This document shows positions 15,548 to 23,595 of a DNA stretch of 64,000 nt, one piece after another. Source of the stretch: Nocardioides pocheonensis (GTDB lineage: Bacteria; Actinomycetota; Actinomycetes; Propionibacteriales; Nocardioidaceae); contig NZ_RJSF01000044.1 in NCBI RefSeq assembly GCF_003725535.1, positions 47,813-111,812 on the forward strand, written 5' to 3'. Position 1 is the first letter of the stretch. Each line of letters begins with the position of its first letter. The notes beneath the pieces are model-generated. The model saw only the letters and a list, made by a program, of their open reading frames with translations. It did not search any database and had not been told where the DNA came from. Made by a program: the position numbers and the translations under genes.

Positions 15548-15991
15548 ATGACACTTCAAGGTGAGTACGCCCCCAGCAAGGCAGGCTGGGTGCGCGAGCA
15601 GGTCGCGAAGTACGAGGCGAGCGGCGGAGCCGAGGCCAACACGCTGCGCGACACCGGCTACCCGATCGTGGTGATCACCTCGATCGGTGCCAAGTCGGGC
15701 AAGCTCCGCAAGAACCCGGTGATGCGGGTCGAGCGTGACGGCAAGTACGTCGCGATCGCCTCCAAGGGCGGCGCGCCGGACCAGCCGGAGTGGTACTTCA
15801 ACTTCCTCGCCCACCCCGAGGTGGACCTCCAGGACGGGCCCGAGGCGAAGCCCTACCGGGCGCGCCTGCTCGAGGGCGACGAGCGGGCCGAGTGGTGGCA
15901 GTTCGCCGTCGACACCTGGCCGACCTATGCGTCGTACCAGGAGAAGACCGACCGGGAGATCCCGGTGTTCCTGCTCGAGCCGACCGACTGA
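15548..15991 (+). CDS. DDN-type deazaflavin (F420)-dependent nitroreductase family protein
   Basis: This 147-residue split-barrel protein belongs to the family of mycobacterial Ddn, which uses the deazaflavin F420 to reduce quinones and nitro compounds. Key segments are GYPIVVITSIGAKSGKLRKNPVMRVERDGKYVAIASKGGAPDQPEWYFNFLAHPEV, matching the cofactor-phosphate binding region, and a Trp-rich C-terminus (EWWQFAVDTWPTYASYQEKTDREIPVFLLEP). It stands as a single gene 43 bp after thioredoxin, with GGAGGT 11 nt before the ATG. Natural substrates are unknown. Confidence 0.92.
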   Translation: MTLQGEYAPSKAGWVREQVAKYEASGGAEANTLRDTGYPIVVITSIGAKSGKLRKNPVMRVERDGKYVAIASKGGAPDQPEWYFNFLAHPEVDLQDGPEAKPYRARLLEGDERAEWWQFAVDTWPTYASYQEKTDREIPVFLLEPTD

Positions 15992-16006
15992 TAAGGCCCC
16001 CAGAGA

Positions 16007-16648
16007 TCAAGCATTGCGGTGCAGCGAGGCCGCCATCGCGATCAGGTGGGCGAGGCGGGCGATCTCGGAGTCGAGGAACTCCGGCCCGCCCCGTCGGCCG
16101 ACCACGACCAGCTCGTCGGAGTTGAGCGGCGAGCCCGCGACGACGAGGTCCGACCAGACGTCCGGTACGTCGATCCGCTGACCCTTCTCGAGGTTCTCCG
16201 GCCAGAGGATCTTGTCGGGGATCTCGGTCGGCGCCGACGGGGTGCCGTGCACGACGCTCGCGGTCTCGCCGTCGCGCCGCAGGTGCACCCCCCAGTCGAC
16301 GCGGAACACGGTCGGCAGCGAGTCGACCAGCCGCTCGATCGCCTTCACAGGGTCCTCGGTCATCGACTCGACGGCCTCGAGGTCGAGGAAGAGGTTGCCG
16401 CCGGCGGCGTACCGGGAGATCCAGAGCACCTTGACGCCGTCCAGCGAGTTGCACGCGGAGACGATGCTGTCGGGCATCACCTCGGCGTCGGGCGCGATGA
16501 ACACGTCGTCGATCGCCAGCTGTCGCGCGCCGTCGCGACCGACGATCTCGATCGCGTCGATGTTGGCGCCCGCGGCGCCGATCGCGCTCGCCAGCCGCCC
16601 CAGCGATCCGGGGATGTCGGGCAGCTCGACGCGCAGCAGGTAGGACAT
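16007..16648 (-). CDS. ACT-domain protein
   Basis: This 213-residue protein starts with an ACT domain (YLLRVELPDIPGSLGRLASAIGAAGANIDAIEIV), which usually binds an amino acid. The remaining part has a second ACT-like strand set (AACNSLDGVKVLWISRYAAGGNLFLDLEAVE) and a C-terminal GAF-like fragment (PLNSDELVVVGRRGGPEFLDSEIARLAHLIAMA). No catalytic domain is visible, so a regulatory role in amino-acid metabolism is the likely reading. TAGGGT 6 nt before the ATG suggests a leaderless message. Confidence 0.82.
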   Translation of the reverse strand: MSYLLRVELPDIPGSLGRLASAIGAAGANIDAIEIVGRDGARQLAIDDVFIAPDAEVMPDSIVSACNSLDGVKVLWISRYAAGGNLFLDLEAVESMTEDPVKAIERLVDSLPTVFRVDWGVHLRRDGETASVVHGTPSAPTEIPDKILWPENLEKGQRIDVPDVWSDLVVAGSPLNSDELVVVGRRGGPEFLDSEIARLAHLIAMAASLHRNA

Positions 16649-16654
16649 GCCTCG

Positions 16655-16660
16655 ACCCTA
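16655..16660 (-). promoter_or_regulatory. -10-like TAGGGT, leaderless ACT-protein start
   Basis: TAGGGT on the minus strand is followed by CGAGGC and the ATG, a 6-nt gap without a ribosome site. Confidence 0.45.
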
Positions 16661-16701
16661 ACCGGACGGCATTTCGTCGGAGTTTCGCCGTCCGGAGGGT
16701 G

Positions 16702-17334
16702 TCAGTGCCGCACGAGCCGGATGTTGAAGTCCGCGGTGCCGAGCACGCCCATCAGCCGCACCCACAGCGGCAGCCACATCTCCAGGCCACGCGCGGACTC
16801 GAGCGCCGGGAACTCCACGACGTCCACCCAGCCGAGCTCGGCGAGCAGCTCGCGCACGGTCTCCCGGGCAAGTGGGTCGTCGCCGGCGAGGAACATCGTG
16901 CTGTTCTCGGGCAGGGAGTCGGGGTGCACCATCACGGCTGCGGTGACCGTGTTCAGTGCCTTCACCACCCGTGCCTCCGGGTGGGCGCGCTGGATCTGCT
17001 CGGCGAGGCTGTCGGTGTCCTTGACCGTCATGCTCGGCGGGAACCCCTGGGAGAAGTCGAGCGGGTTGGACACGTCGAGGAGCACCTTGCCGTCGAGGTC
17101 GACGGGGGCGAGGGCGTCGAGGCTGGCGGCTCCCGTGGTCGCGTTCACGACCACCTCGGCGCCGGTGCCGGCCTCGGCGAGCGGGCTCAGGGAGAGGTCG
17201 AGCCCGGCCCACTCCTCGCGCTTGCCCGTGACCTCGGGGTCGCGGGTGCCGACGACGACGTCGTGGCCGAGACGGCGGAACGCGGTGGCCAGGGTGCGAC
17301 CGACGACGCCACTTCCGATGACTGCGATCTTCAT
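16702..17334 (-). CDS. NADPH:F420 oxidoreductase-like NAD(P)-binding protein
   Basis: This 210-residue Rossmann protein begins KIAVIGSGVVGRTLATAFRRLGHDVVVGTRDPE, the start of F420-dependent NADP reductases (Fno) and related proteins. It has DGKVLLDVSNPLDFSQG and VVKALNTVTAAVMVHP further in, and MFLAGDDPLARETVRELLAELGW, which is shared with that family. True Fno activity is not certain, because many paralogues are only annotated as NADP-binding proteins. TAGGCT lies 6 nt before the ATG. It is divergent from the photolyase, with 64 bp between the two start codons. Confidence 0.83.
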   Translation of the reverse strand: MKIAVIGSGVVGRTLATAFRRLGHDVVVGTRDPEVTGKREEWAGLDLSLSPLAEAGTGAEVVVNATTGAASLDALAPVDLDGKVLLDVSNPLDFSQGFPPSMTVKDTDSLAEQIQRAHPEARVVKALNTVTAAVMVHPDSLPENSTMFLAGDDPLARETVRELLAELGWVDVVEFPALESARGLEMWLPLWVRLMGVLGTADFNIRLVRH

Positions 17335-17340
17335 GTCCCG

Positions 17341-17346
17341 AGCCTA
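17341..17346 (-). promoter_or_regulatory. -10-like TAGGCT, leaderless start
   Basis: On the minus strand TAGGCT is followed by CGGGAC and the ATG of the F420/NADP reductase-like gene. Confidence 0.45.
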
Positions 17347-17386
17347 GGACCCCGCCCATCACGGCGGAACGGTCGAAGGACCCCCG

Positions 17387-17392
17387 TAGGTT
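17387..17392 (+). promoter_or_regulatory. -10-like TAGGTT, leaderless photolyase start
   Basis: TAGGTT is followed by CGAGGC and the GTG start at 17399, with no ribosome-binding site. Confidence 0.45.
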
Positions 17393-17398
17393 CGAGGC

Positions 17399-18742
17399 GT
17401 GACGACGCGTGTGCTGTGGTTCCGCCGCGACCTCCGGCTCTCCGACCACCCGGCGCTCGCTGCCGCGGCGGCGGAGGGCGAGGTGGTCGGGCTGTTCGTC
17501 GTCGACCCGCGCCTGTGGGACGGCGCGGGGCCGGCTCGTCGGGCATGGGTCGCCGCGTCGGTCCGTGCGCTGCAGGACGCCACCGGCAACGCCCTGGTCG
17601 TGCGGTTCGGCGACCCCGCCGTCGTCGTGCCCGAGGTCGCCGCGGCCGCAGGTGCGTCGGCCGTGCACGTGACCGCCGAGACCACGCCGGGCGGCCGCGC
17701 GCGCGACGCCCGGGTGGCAGCGGCGCTCGCCGAGCGGGGGATGGTCGGGCAGCCGGACGGGACGCCGTACGCCGTCGCGCCGGGGAGCGTGCGCACGGGG
17801 CAGGGCACGGCGTACCAGGTGTTCACGCCGTTCGCGCGGGCCTGGCGCGCGCACGGCTGGGACGACCCGCTCCCGGCCGCGTCGGTCGAGTGGCGCCGGA
17901 TGCGCAACGACGGCGCCGCGACCGAACGCCTCACCACCGCTCTGAAGCTGGCTCCTCCGGCGATGCCGGCGGCCGGCGAGGACGGTGCCCGCGCTCGGTG
18001 GCGCGCCTTCCTCGACGCGGGACTCGACGACTACGCCGAGGGGCGCGACCGGCCCGCGCAGGACCTGACGTCGCGGATGTCGCCGTACCTCAAGGTCGGC
18101 GCGGTGCACCCGCGCCGGCTGCTGGCCGACCTCGCGGACCGGCGCGGCGACGGCGTCGACCGCTTCGTCACCGAGCTCGCCTGGCGCGAGTTCTACGCCG
18201 ACGTGCTGTGGCACCGGCCGGAGTCGGCCTGGCGCGACCTCCGCCCGCTCGCGATCCCGTACGACGACCCCGGCGACGCCCTCGACGCCTGGCGGACCGG
18301 CCACACCGGGTATCCCCTCGTCGACGCGGGGATGCGGCAGCTTCTGCACGAGGGCTGGATGCACAACCGCGTGCGGATGATCACCGCGAGCTTCCTGACC
18401 AAGGACCTGCACGCGTGGTGGCCGGCCGGCGCCCGGCACTTCCTCGACCACCTGGTCGACGGCGACCTGGCGTCGAACAACCACGGCTGGCAGTGGGTGG
18501 CCGGCACCGGCACGGACGCCGCGCCGTACTTCCGGGTCTTCAACCCGGTGGGCCAGGGGAAGAAGCTCGACCCCGACGGCTCCTACGTGCGGCGCTGGGT
18601 GCCCGAGCTCGCGCACCTCGAGGGCGCCGCGGCGCACGAGCCCTGGCGCCACTCGGAGGGCTACGACCACGGCTACCCCGCCCGCATCGTCGACCACGAC
18701 GCCGAGCGAAAGGTCGCACTGGAGCGCTACTCCGCGCGCTGA
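17399..18742 (+). CDS. phr: Deoxyribodipyrimidine photolyase (class I)
   Basis: This 447-residue enzyme repairs UV-made cyclobutane dimers using FADH- and light. The N-terminal antenna domain starts VLWFRRDLRLSDHPAL. The FAD domain shows TSRMSPYLKVGAVHPRRL, LAWREFYADVLW, the signature HTGYPLVDAGMRQLLHEGWMHNRVRMITASFLTKDL and the C-terminal NNHGWQWVAGTGTDAAPYFRVFNPVGQGKK. Conserved Trp residues of the electron-transfer chain are present. It is a single gene with a probable leaderless promoter, followed by the TerC riboswitch. Confidence 0.95.
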   Translation: MTTRVLWFRRDLRLSDHPALAAAAAEGEVVGLFVVDPRLWDGAGPARRAWVAASVRALQDATGNALVVRFGDPAVVVPEVAAAAGASAVHVTAETTPGGRARDARVAAALAERGMVGQPDGTPYAVAPGSVRTGQGTAYQVFTPFARAWRAHGWDDPLPAASVEWRRMRNDGAATERLTTALKLAPPAMPAAGEDGARARWRAFLDAGLDDYAEGRDRPAQDLTSRMSPYLKVGAVHPRRLLADLADRRGDGVDRFVTELAWREFYADVLWHRPESAWRDLRPLAIPYDDPGDALDAWRTGHTGYPLVDAGMRQLLHEGWMHNRVRMITASFLTKDLHAWWPAGARHFLDHLVDGDLASNNHGWQWVAGTGTDAAPYFRVFNPVGQGKKLDPDGSYVRRWVPELAHLEGAAAHEPWRHSEGYDHGYPARIVDHDAERKVALERYSAR

Positions 18743-18771
18743 CGTTCTTGGGGCGCCTCGCTAGCGTGTGC

Positions 18772-18868
18772 GGCGAGGGGAGTACTTCGCACTCCGCGCC
18801 CGGTCAGTACGGCGGTCCCGTGACCGCCCCGGGCCGGGCCGGCCGCGCCGGTGAAGGAGACCTCAGCC
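18772..18868 (+). promoter_or_regulatory. yybP-ykoY-type Mn2+ riboswitch upstream of terC
   Basis: The leader holds the two conserved blocks of this class: GGGGAGTA at 18777-18784 in the 5' part and GTGAAGGAGACCTC at 18851-18864 in the 3' part. They are brought together by a basal stem (GGCGAGG, 18772-18778, with CCTCAGCC). GC-rich arms with CGGTCAGTA fill the middle. TerC genes are a classical target of this manganese-sensing RNA. The 3' edge is 20 bp from the terC start, so control of ribosome access is possible. Confidence 0.8.
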
Positions 18869-18888
18869 ACCTGATCCAGGAGCTGAGC

Positions 18889-19812
18889 ATGTCCCTGTCC
18901 GTCTGGCTGATCACGATCGGCGCCGTCCTCGTCCTGCTCGTGCTGGACTTCCTCATCACCCGCAAACCGCACGAGGTCTCGCTGCGCGAGGCGCTCGGCT
19001 GGTCGGCCTTCTACCTCGCGCTGCCGCTCGCCTTCGGCGTCTGGATCTGGGCGTCGCAGGGACAGCAGCGCGGCGTGGAGTACTACACCGGCTACCTCGT
19101 CGAGAAGTCGCTGTCGGTCGACAACCTCTTCGTGTTCATCATCCTGCTGTCGTCCTTCGCCGTGCCGACGGCACAACGCCAACGGGTGCTGTTGATCGGC
19201 GTGGCCGGCGCGCTCATCATGCGGGGCGCCTTCATCGCGATCGGCGCGGAGCTGATCGCCTCGGTGTCGTGGGCGTTCCTGCTCTTCGGCGGCGTGCTGC
19301 TGGTCACCGCGGTCAAGGTGCTCAGGGACGCCCGCTCGGGCCACCACGGCGTCGACGTGGACGACCTGCGCAGCGTGCGCCTGGTGCGCAAGCTCCTCCC
19401 GGGCGCGAGCGTCACGACGGTCGTGGTCGCCGCGATCCTCGGCACCGACCTCGTCTTCGCGATCGACTCCGTGCCCGCGGTGTACGGCATTACCGGCGAT
19501 CCCTACCTGGTCTTCGCCACCAACGCCTTCGCCCTCCTCGGGCTGCGAGCGCTCTACTTCGTGCTCGAGGGCGCCCTGGCGAAGCTCGTGCACCTCGGCT
19601 TCGGCCTCGCCGCGATCCTCGGCTTCATCGGCGTGAAGCTGGTGCTGCACTGGGCGCACGGCGTCTGGCCCGGCGTACCGACCGTGCCGACGCTGGCGTC
19701 CCTCGCCGTCATCCTGGGCATCCTGGCGACCGTGACGGTGACCAGCCTGGTCGCGTCGTCGAGGGCAGAGCGGATGCCGACCGCGGAGACGGGCGACCTG
19801 GAGCGAGTCTGA
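18889..19812 (+). CDS. TerC-family manganese/metal membrane transporter
   Basis: This 307-residue membrane protein belongs to the TerC/Alx family, whose members export Mn2+ or serve metal loading of exported proteins. It has about eight helices with the acidic motifs EKSLSVDNLFVF and ILGTDLVFAIDSVPAVYGIT, both holding the membrane Asp/Glu residues typical for the family, and NAFALLGLRALYFVLEG. The ATG is preceded by AGGAG at 7 nt. It lies directly behind a yybP-ykoY riboswitch, so expression probably rises with cellular manganese. Confidence 0.93.
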   Translation: MSLSVWLITIGAVLVLLVLDFLITRKPHEVSLREALGWSAFYLALPLAFGVWIWASQGQQRGVEYYTGYLVEKSLSVDNLFVFIILLSSFAVPTAQRQRVLLIGVAGALIMRGAFIAIGAELIASVSWAFLLFGGVLLVTAVKVLRDARSGHHGVDVDDLRSVRLVRKLLPGASVTTVVVAAILGTDLVFAIDSVPAVYGITGDPYLVFATNAFALLGLRALYFVLEGALAKLVHLGFGLAAILGFIGVKLVLHWAHGVWPGVPTVPTLASLAVILGILATVTVTSLVASSRAERMPTAETGDLERV

Positions 19813-19887
19813 CTGCGCCTCGGGCCTCGTTGCACCACCGGGGCATGCCACTGGCCCGGCGCGTGCGCCGGGTCCGGGGCGGGGTGG

Positions 19888-21268
19888 CTACCGGTCGGGT
19901 GGGTCGGCGGTCAGATCGATGGTGCCGGTGCGGTCGCGCAGCCAGGTGTGTCCGTGGGGGCTGTGCCAGAGGTACTCGCCGGGTGTGAGCATCGTGTAGG
20001 TCCAGCCGCCGTGGGTCTTCAACCGGTGGTGTCGTCTGCAGAGGGCGGCGAGGTTGTCGCTGGATGTCGGTCCGCCGTGCTCCCGGGGGATGATGTGGTC
20101 CTTGTCGCAGCCTCGGGCGGGACGGTTGCACCAGGGAACACGCAGGTGCGATCGCGAGCTCGATCTGCTCGGTCAGCGTTGGGCTGGGTTGGTAGCCGGC
20201 CGAGTGCAGGGTCTCGGCGAGGTCGAGGACCGACCGCACGGTGATCTTGGTGGTCCCGTTTCCGGTGGTTGAGCCTGCCGAAACCCCGCACCATTCGGCG
20301 ACCTTCCCGGCAGTGACGAGGTGTCCGCCGGCGTTCTCCAGCCAGGCGGGTTCGTGCGGGTCGCCGGAGGTCAGTGCGGCTTCGGAGAGGTGCACGTACA
20401 GCACGACGTCGCGGGCCCTCGGGCTGGTTGAGGCGCCCAACGGGAGGGTTGAGCCGCTCAGTTGGGTGGTTGAGCCTGCCGAACCCACCCCCGCCGGCTC
20501 GAACTCGATCGCCTGCTGTCCACGCGCCAGCATCCCGACCGCGAGTGATCGCCGCACGTCGAGCGATTCCTCGTTGCCGAGGACCGCGAGTTGTTCGGCT
20601 CCGCGGCGGACGGCGTCGTCGAGGTCGAACGCGTCGGCGAGGTCGAGCTCGCCGTGGACCCGGCTGGTGCCGGCGAAGGAGACCTGGTCGTGGTCGATTG
20701 TGAAGTACCGCTGCTCGGCCGACCGGTCGCGTTGCTCGGCGGCCAGCTCGGGCATGAAGATCGCGATCGCTTGGTCGACGAGGCGTTGGGTCTGGGTGGG
20801 TCCGGTCTTGTGCGCGAACGGCGAGACCTGGTCATCCACGAAGGCTGCGGCTTCTTGGTTGAGGTGGAGGGTGGCATCGGCGATCCGCTTGGCCCGCCAC
20901 GGCGCCAGGTTTCCGGCTTGGACGCGTGCCCAGGTCTTCGGGAGTCGGTGGGCCAGCTCGAGGGCTTGGGCGACCAGGTTCCGACCCGACTCGATGGACA
21001 GTCCCAACGCGGCGGCGAGCTCCCAGACCGCGAACTCGCTGACCAGGGGTGCACTTTGGCCGGCGATCGGGATCCCGGTGTCCCGACCGGTGCCGGTGAC
21101 CAGCGTCGCGGCGTCGTCGAGGTCCGAGACGACGTGGAGGTGCGCCCACTCCAGGGCGTGGGCGAGGACGCGGGCTTCGGCTGCGTTCGCTTCGGCGCGG
21201 GCTTCACGGATCGATCCGAGCACAGCACCAGCCGTGGTGGCGGTGTCGGTGTTGGTGGTCGGGTTCAT
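19888..21268 (-). pseudogene. DUF222/HNH endonuclease gene with two frameshifts
   Basis: The first 380 or so residues are a normal DUF222 (13E12-repeat) protein starting MNPTTNTDTATT. The expected HNH end (CDKDHIIPREHGGPTSS...LCRRHHRLKTHGG, stop at 19888) is present but out of frame. A base is missing at about 20149/20150 (LAI-RTC junction) and another at about 20133/20134 (VFP-WCN junction). In the unshifted frame translation runs on to 19709, into the 3' end of terC. The gene also carries in-frame copies of the 19-bp repeat (VSAGSTTG; GSAGSTTQ). It is either a decaying gene or an assembly artefact at C-runs. TAGATT lies 6 nt before the ATG. Confidence 0.8.
20267..20285. repeat. 19-bp dispersed repeat inside the DUF222 gene
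   Basis: This is an exact copy of GGTTGAGCCTGCCGAAACC, read in frame on the minus strand as VSAGST. A second, one-base-shorter copy lies at 20468-20485. Confidence 0.85.
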
Positions 21269-21274
21269 GGTTCG

Positions 21275-21280
21275 AATCTA
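21275..21280 (-). promoter_or_regulatory. -10-like TAGATT of the DUF222 gene
   Basis: On the minus strand TAGATT is followed by CGAACC and the ATG. Confidence 0.4.
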
Positions 21281-21737
21281 GGGGTGACCACCGACACTTT
21301 CGGCCCGGATTCGCCTTGCTGGTAAGGGAATTCGGAAGATTTCTCGAGAATCTTTCGCGACCGCCTGGCCCGTGCGGTGCGGGTGGTTTCGGCAGGCTCA
21401 ACCACCTTGGGTCGGCTCCGCAGTCGGGGCCGGGCAGTGCCGTGGGGTGGTTTCGAGGCTCGCTGGCGCTCGCACCTCAACCACCGATGCACCAGACCCG
21501 CGACCGACAGCAGGACCCAGCCACGCGCCGGTACCCCTTCGTCGCTGCCCGTTCCCCCGGCACAAAACCGCCACGCGAGAGAGTGGTTTCGGCAGGCTCA
21601 ACCAGCGGTCGTTGCTTCCCTGCCAAGCAGCGGCGCAGACCCACAGCCGACAGCAGACCCGGCCCCGCGCCGTACCGCCCTCGTCGCCGCGCGTCCCCCC
21701 GGCACCGACCGCCACCCGACGAGCATGGTTTCGGCAA

Positions 21738-21806
21738 GCTCAACCACCTGCGAGCAGCTCAACCACCTGCGAGCAGCTCAACCACGTGCGAGCAGGCTCA
21801 ACCACT
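21738..21806. repeat. Tandem array of 19-bp units
   Basis: The unit GCTCAACCACCTGCGAGCA occurs at 21738, 21757 and (one change) 21776, followed by a partial fourth copy. The unit contains the right half of the dispersed repeat (GCTCAACCA), so the array probably arose by slippage from it. It is too short and lacks spacers for a CRISPR. Confidence 0.85.
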
Positions 21807-21809
21807 CCC

Positions 21810-22385
21810 TCACCCACCCAGCGCGAACCGCTCCCGCACCTCGTACCGCGGCCGCTTCCGCGGGCCTTCGCCGAGGTGCGAGGCGATCAGGGCGATCTCG
21901 TCGATCGCGAAGTCGGGGCCTCGGTAGGCGTCGAGGAGGCGAACCCAGCGGGTCGCCTCGATCGGGCGGGACATCCGGGCGAGGGTGAGGTGGGGCTTGA
22001 AGCGTTCACCGGCGACCTCGATGCCGGCCTTCGAGGCTGCCGCGCGGCAGCCGGTCGCCAGCCGGCGCAGCTCCTCGGTCCCCTCCGGCTGCCCGGCGTC
22101 CAGCTCGACCCCGGCCCACAGGACGCGGGCCCTGCCCACGTTGGGGAAGGCGCCGCCACCGACGACTGCGGCCCGCATGGGGCGACGCTTGCGCGCGGCC
22201 CTACCGAGCCGGTCGACGAGATCGTCGTAGGTGCGATCCGGGACCTCGGCGAGGAAGGCCAGCGTGACGTGCCACTGCTCGGGCAGGGTCCAGCGGAAGC
22301 CGCCGGCCTCGCGGCGTACGGACAGGAACTCCTCGAGGTCCTCGAGCACCTCGGGCGGCGGGACCGCCGCCACGAACATCCGCAT
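21810..22385 (-). CDS. thpR: RNA 2',3'-cyclic phosphodiesterase (2'-5' RNA ligase family)
   Basis: This 191-residue 2H-phosphoesterase has the two active-site tetrapeptides HVTL (residues 39-42) and HLTL (132-135) at the normal distance. The family opens 2',3'-cyclic phosphates on RNA ends and can reversibly join 2'-5' ends. It lies 9 bp downstream of an acyl-CoA dehydrogenase gene on the same strand and is probably transcribed with it, though no functional tie is evident. Its 3' end adjoins the tandem repeat array. Confidence 0.92.
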   Translation of the reverse strand: MRMFVAAVPPPEVLEDLEEFLSVRREAGGFRWTLPEQWHVTLAFLAEVPDRTYDDLVDRLGRAARKRRPMRAAVVGGGAFPNVGRARVLWAGVELDAGQPEGTEELRRLATGCRAAASKAGIEVAGERFKPHLTLARMSRPIEATRWVRLLDAYRGPDFAIDEIALIASHLGEGPRKRPRYEVRERFALGG

Positions 22386-22394
22386 GGCAGCCGG

Positions 22395-23540
22395 TCAGAA
22401 CCCCAGGTCGCGCCCGATGAGCTCCTTCATGATCTCGTTGGAGCCGGCCCAGATCTTGGTCACGCGGGCGTCGCGCCAGGCCCGAGCGACGCGGTACTCG
22501 TTCATGTAGCCGTAGCCGCCGTGCAGCTGGACGCAGGCGTCGAGGATGTCGTTCTGCACCTGCGAGGTCCACCACTTGGCCTTGGCAGCGTCGATCGGGG
22601 TCAGCTCGCCCTTCATGTGCGCGAGCACGCACTGGTCGACGAAGGCCTGGGTGACGTCGACCTGGGTGACCAGCTCGGCGAGCAGGAACTTGTTGTGCTG
22701 GAACTGCCCGATCGACTGGCCGAACGCCGACCGGTCGTGGCAGTAGGCGACGGTCTCGTCGAGGATCTGGCGCGCGTGCGCGAGGTTCGTGATCGCCGAG
22801 CCGAGCCGCTCCTGCGGCAGCCACTGCATCATGTGGATGAAGCCGTTGTCGACCTCGCCGACCACGGCGTCGTCGCCGACGCGGACGTTCTCCAGGAAGA
22901 GCTCGGCCGTGTCGGACTCCGGCTGCCCGACCTTGTCGAGCTTGCGCCCCTTGGAGAAGCCCTCCGCCGCGGTCTCGACCGCGAACAGCGTGATGCCGCG
23001 GGCCTTCTTCTCGGGCGAGGTGCGCGCCGCGACCAGCACCAGGTCGGCGGAGTAGCCGTTGGTGATGAAGGTCTTCGAGCCGTTGATCACCCACTCGTTG
23101 CCGTCGCGGACGGCCGTGGTCTTGAGGGCGGCGAGGTCGGACCCGCCGCTCGGCTCGGTCATGCCGATCGCGGTGAGGATCTCGCCGCTGCAGAAGCCGG
23201 GGAGCCAGCGCTTCTTCTGCTCCGCCGTGGTCAGGTGCACCAGGTACGGCGCCACGATGTCGGCGTGGATGCCGACGCAGCTCGGCAGCGCCATGTTGAC
23301 CTTCGAGAGCTCCTCGGTGAGCACCGCGTTGAAGCGGTAGTCGCCCGCCTCCGAGCCGCCGTACTCCTCCGGGATCTCCAGGCCCAGGAAGCCCTGCTTG
23401 CCGGCCTCGAGCCAGAACTCCCGCGGGATCGCCTTCTGCTCGAGGTGCTCCTCGAGGTGCGGCTGCACCTCTCGGTCGAGGAACTCCTTGACCGACTGAC
23501 GGAAGGACTCGTGGTCGGCTTCGTACAGGGTTCGCTCCAT
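22395..23540 (-). CDS. Acyl-CoA dehydrogenase
   Basis: This 381-residue flavoenzyme introduces the alpha-beta double bond of acyl-CoA. It has EEYGGSEAGDYRFNAVLTEEL in the N-terminal helical domain, the FAD-binding signature IGMTEPSGGSDLAALKTTAVRDG...INGSKTFITNG, the VGEVDNGFIHMMQWLPQERL segment, and the C-terminal QLHGGYGYMNEYRVARAWRDARVTKIWAGSNEIMKELIGRDLGF. The start MERTLYEADHESFR at 23540 matches the family; TACGAT lies 6 nt upstream. It is the first gene of a pair with thpR. Chain-length specificity is not evident. Confidence 0.93.
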   Translation of the reverse strand: MERTLYEADHESFRQSVKEFLDREVQPHLEEHLEQKAIPREFWLEAGKQGFLGLEIPEEYGGSEAGDYRFNAVLTEELSKVNMALPSCVGIHADIVAPYLVHLTTAEQKKRWLPGFCSGEILTAIGMTEPSGGSDLAALKTTAVRDGNEWVINGSKTFITNGYSADLVLVAARTSPEKKARGITLFAVETAAEGFSKGRKLDKVGQPESDTAELFLENVRVGDDAVVGEVDNGFIHMMQWLPQERLGSAITNLAHARQILDETVAYCHDRSAFGQSIGQFQHNKFLLAELVTQVDVTQAFVDQCVLAHMKGELTPIDAAKAKWWTSQVQNDILDACVQLHGGYGYMNEYRVARAWRDARVTKIWAGSNEIMKELIGRDLGF

Positions 23541-23546
23541 GCCTTC

Positions 23547-23552
23547 ATCGTA
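23547..23552 (-). promoter_or_regulatory. -10-like TACGAT, acyl-CoA dehydrogenase
   Basis: On the minus strand TACGAT is followed by GAAGGC and the ATG. GAAGG could also act as a close ribosome site, so leaderless initiation is less certain here. Confidence 0.35.
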
Positions 23553-23583
23553 GGCCCGCGGGCGGGGTGCCACCGGGGCGACC

Positions 23584-23589
23584 TAGGCT
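23584..23589 (+). promoter_or_regulatory. -10-like TAGGCT, leaderless lipoprotein start
   Basis: TAGGCT is followed by CCAGAC and the GTG start at 23596. Confidence 0.45.
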
Positions 23590-23595
23590 CCAGAC

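Larger units (their letters stand above)
21269..21809. other. Gene-free stretch filled with dispersed repeats
   Basis: No credible gene is seen in these 541 bp. They hold three copies of the 19-bp repeat in the same orientation (about 21385, 21586 and, with one change, 21727), one GGTTTCGAGG...CACCTCAACC element at about 21449-21485, and a tandem array at 21738-21806. All lie between the DUF222 promoter and the end of thpR. Confidence 0.75.

Noticed and set aside
16699-18888. Plus-strand extension upstream of terC
   Set aside because: It runs antisense over the reductase gene, overlaps phr in another frame and covers the riboswitch. The TerC fold starts at 18889 with a ribosome site.
19709-19887. 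C-terminal extension of the DUF222 protein into the terC end
   Set aside because: The residues after the frameshift are basic low-complexity. The correct HNH end lies in another frame and stops at 19888.
21738-21806. CRISPR array
   Set aside because: The 19-bp units are directly joined without spacers, only 3.5 copies exist, and no cas genes are near.
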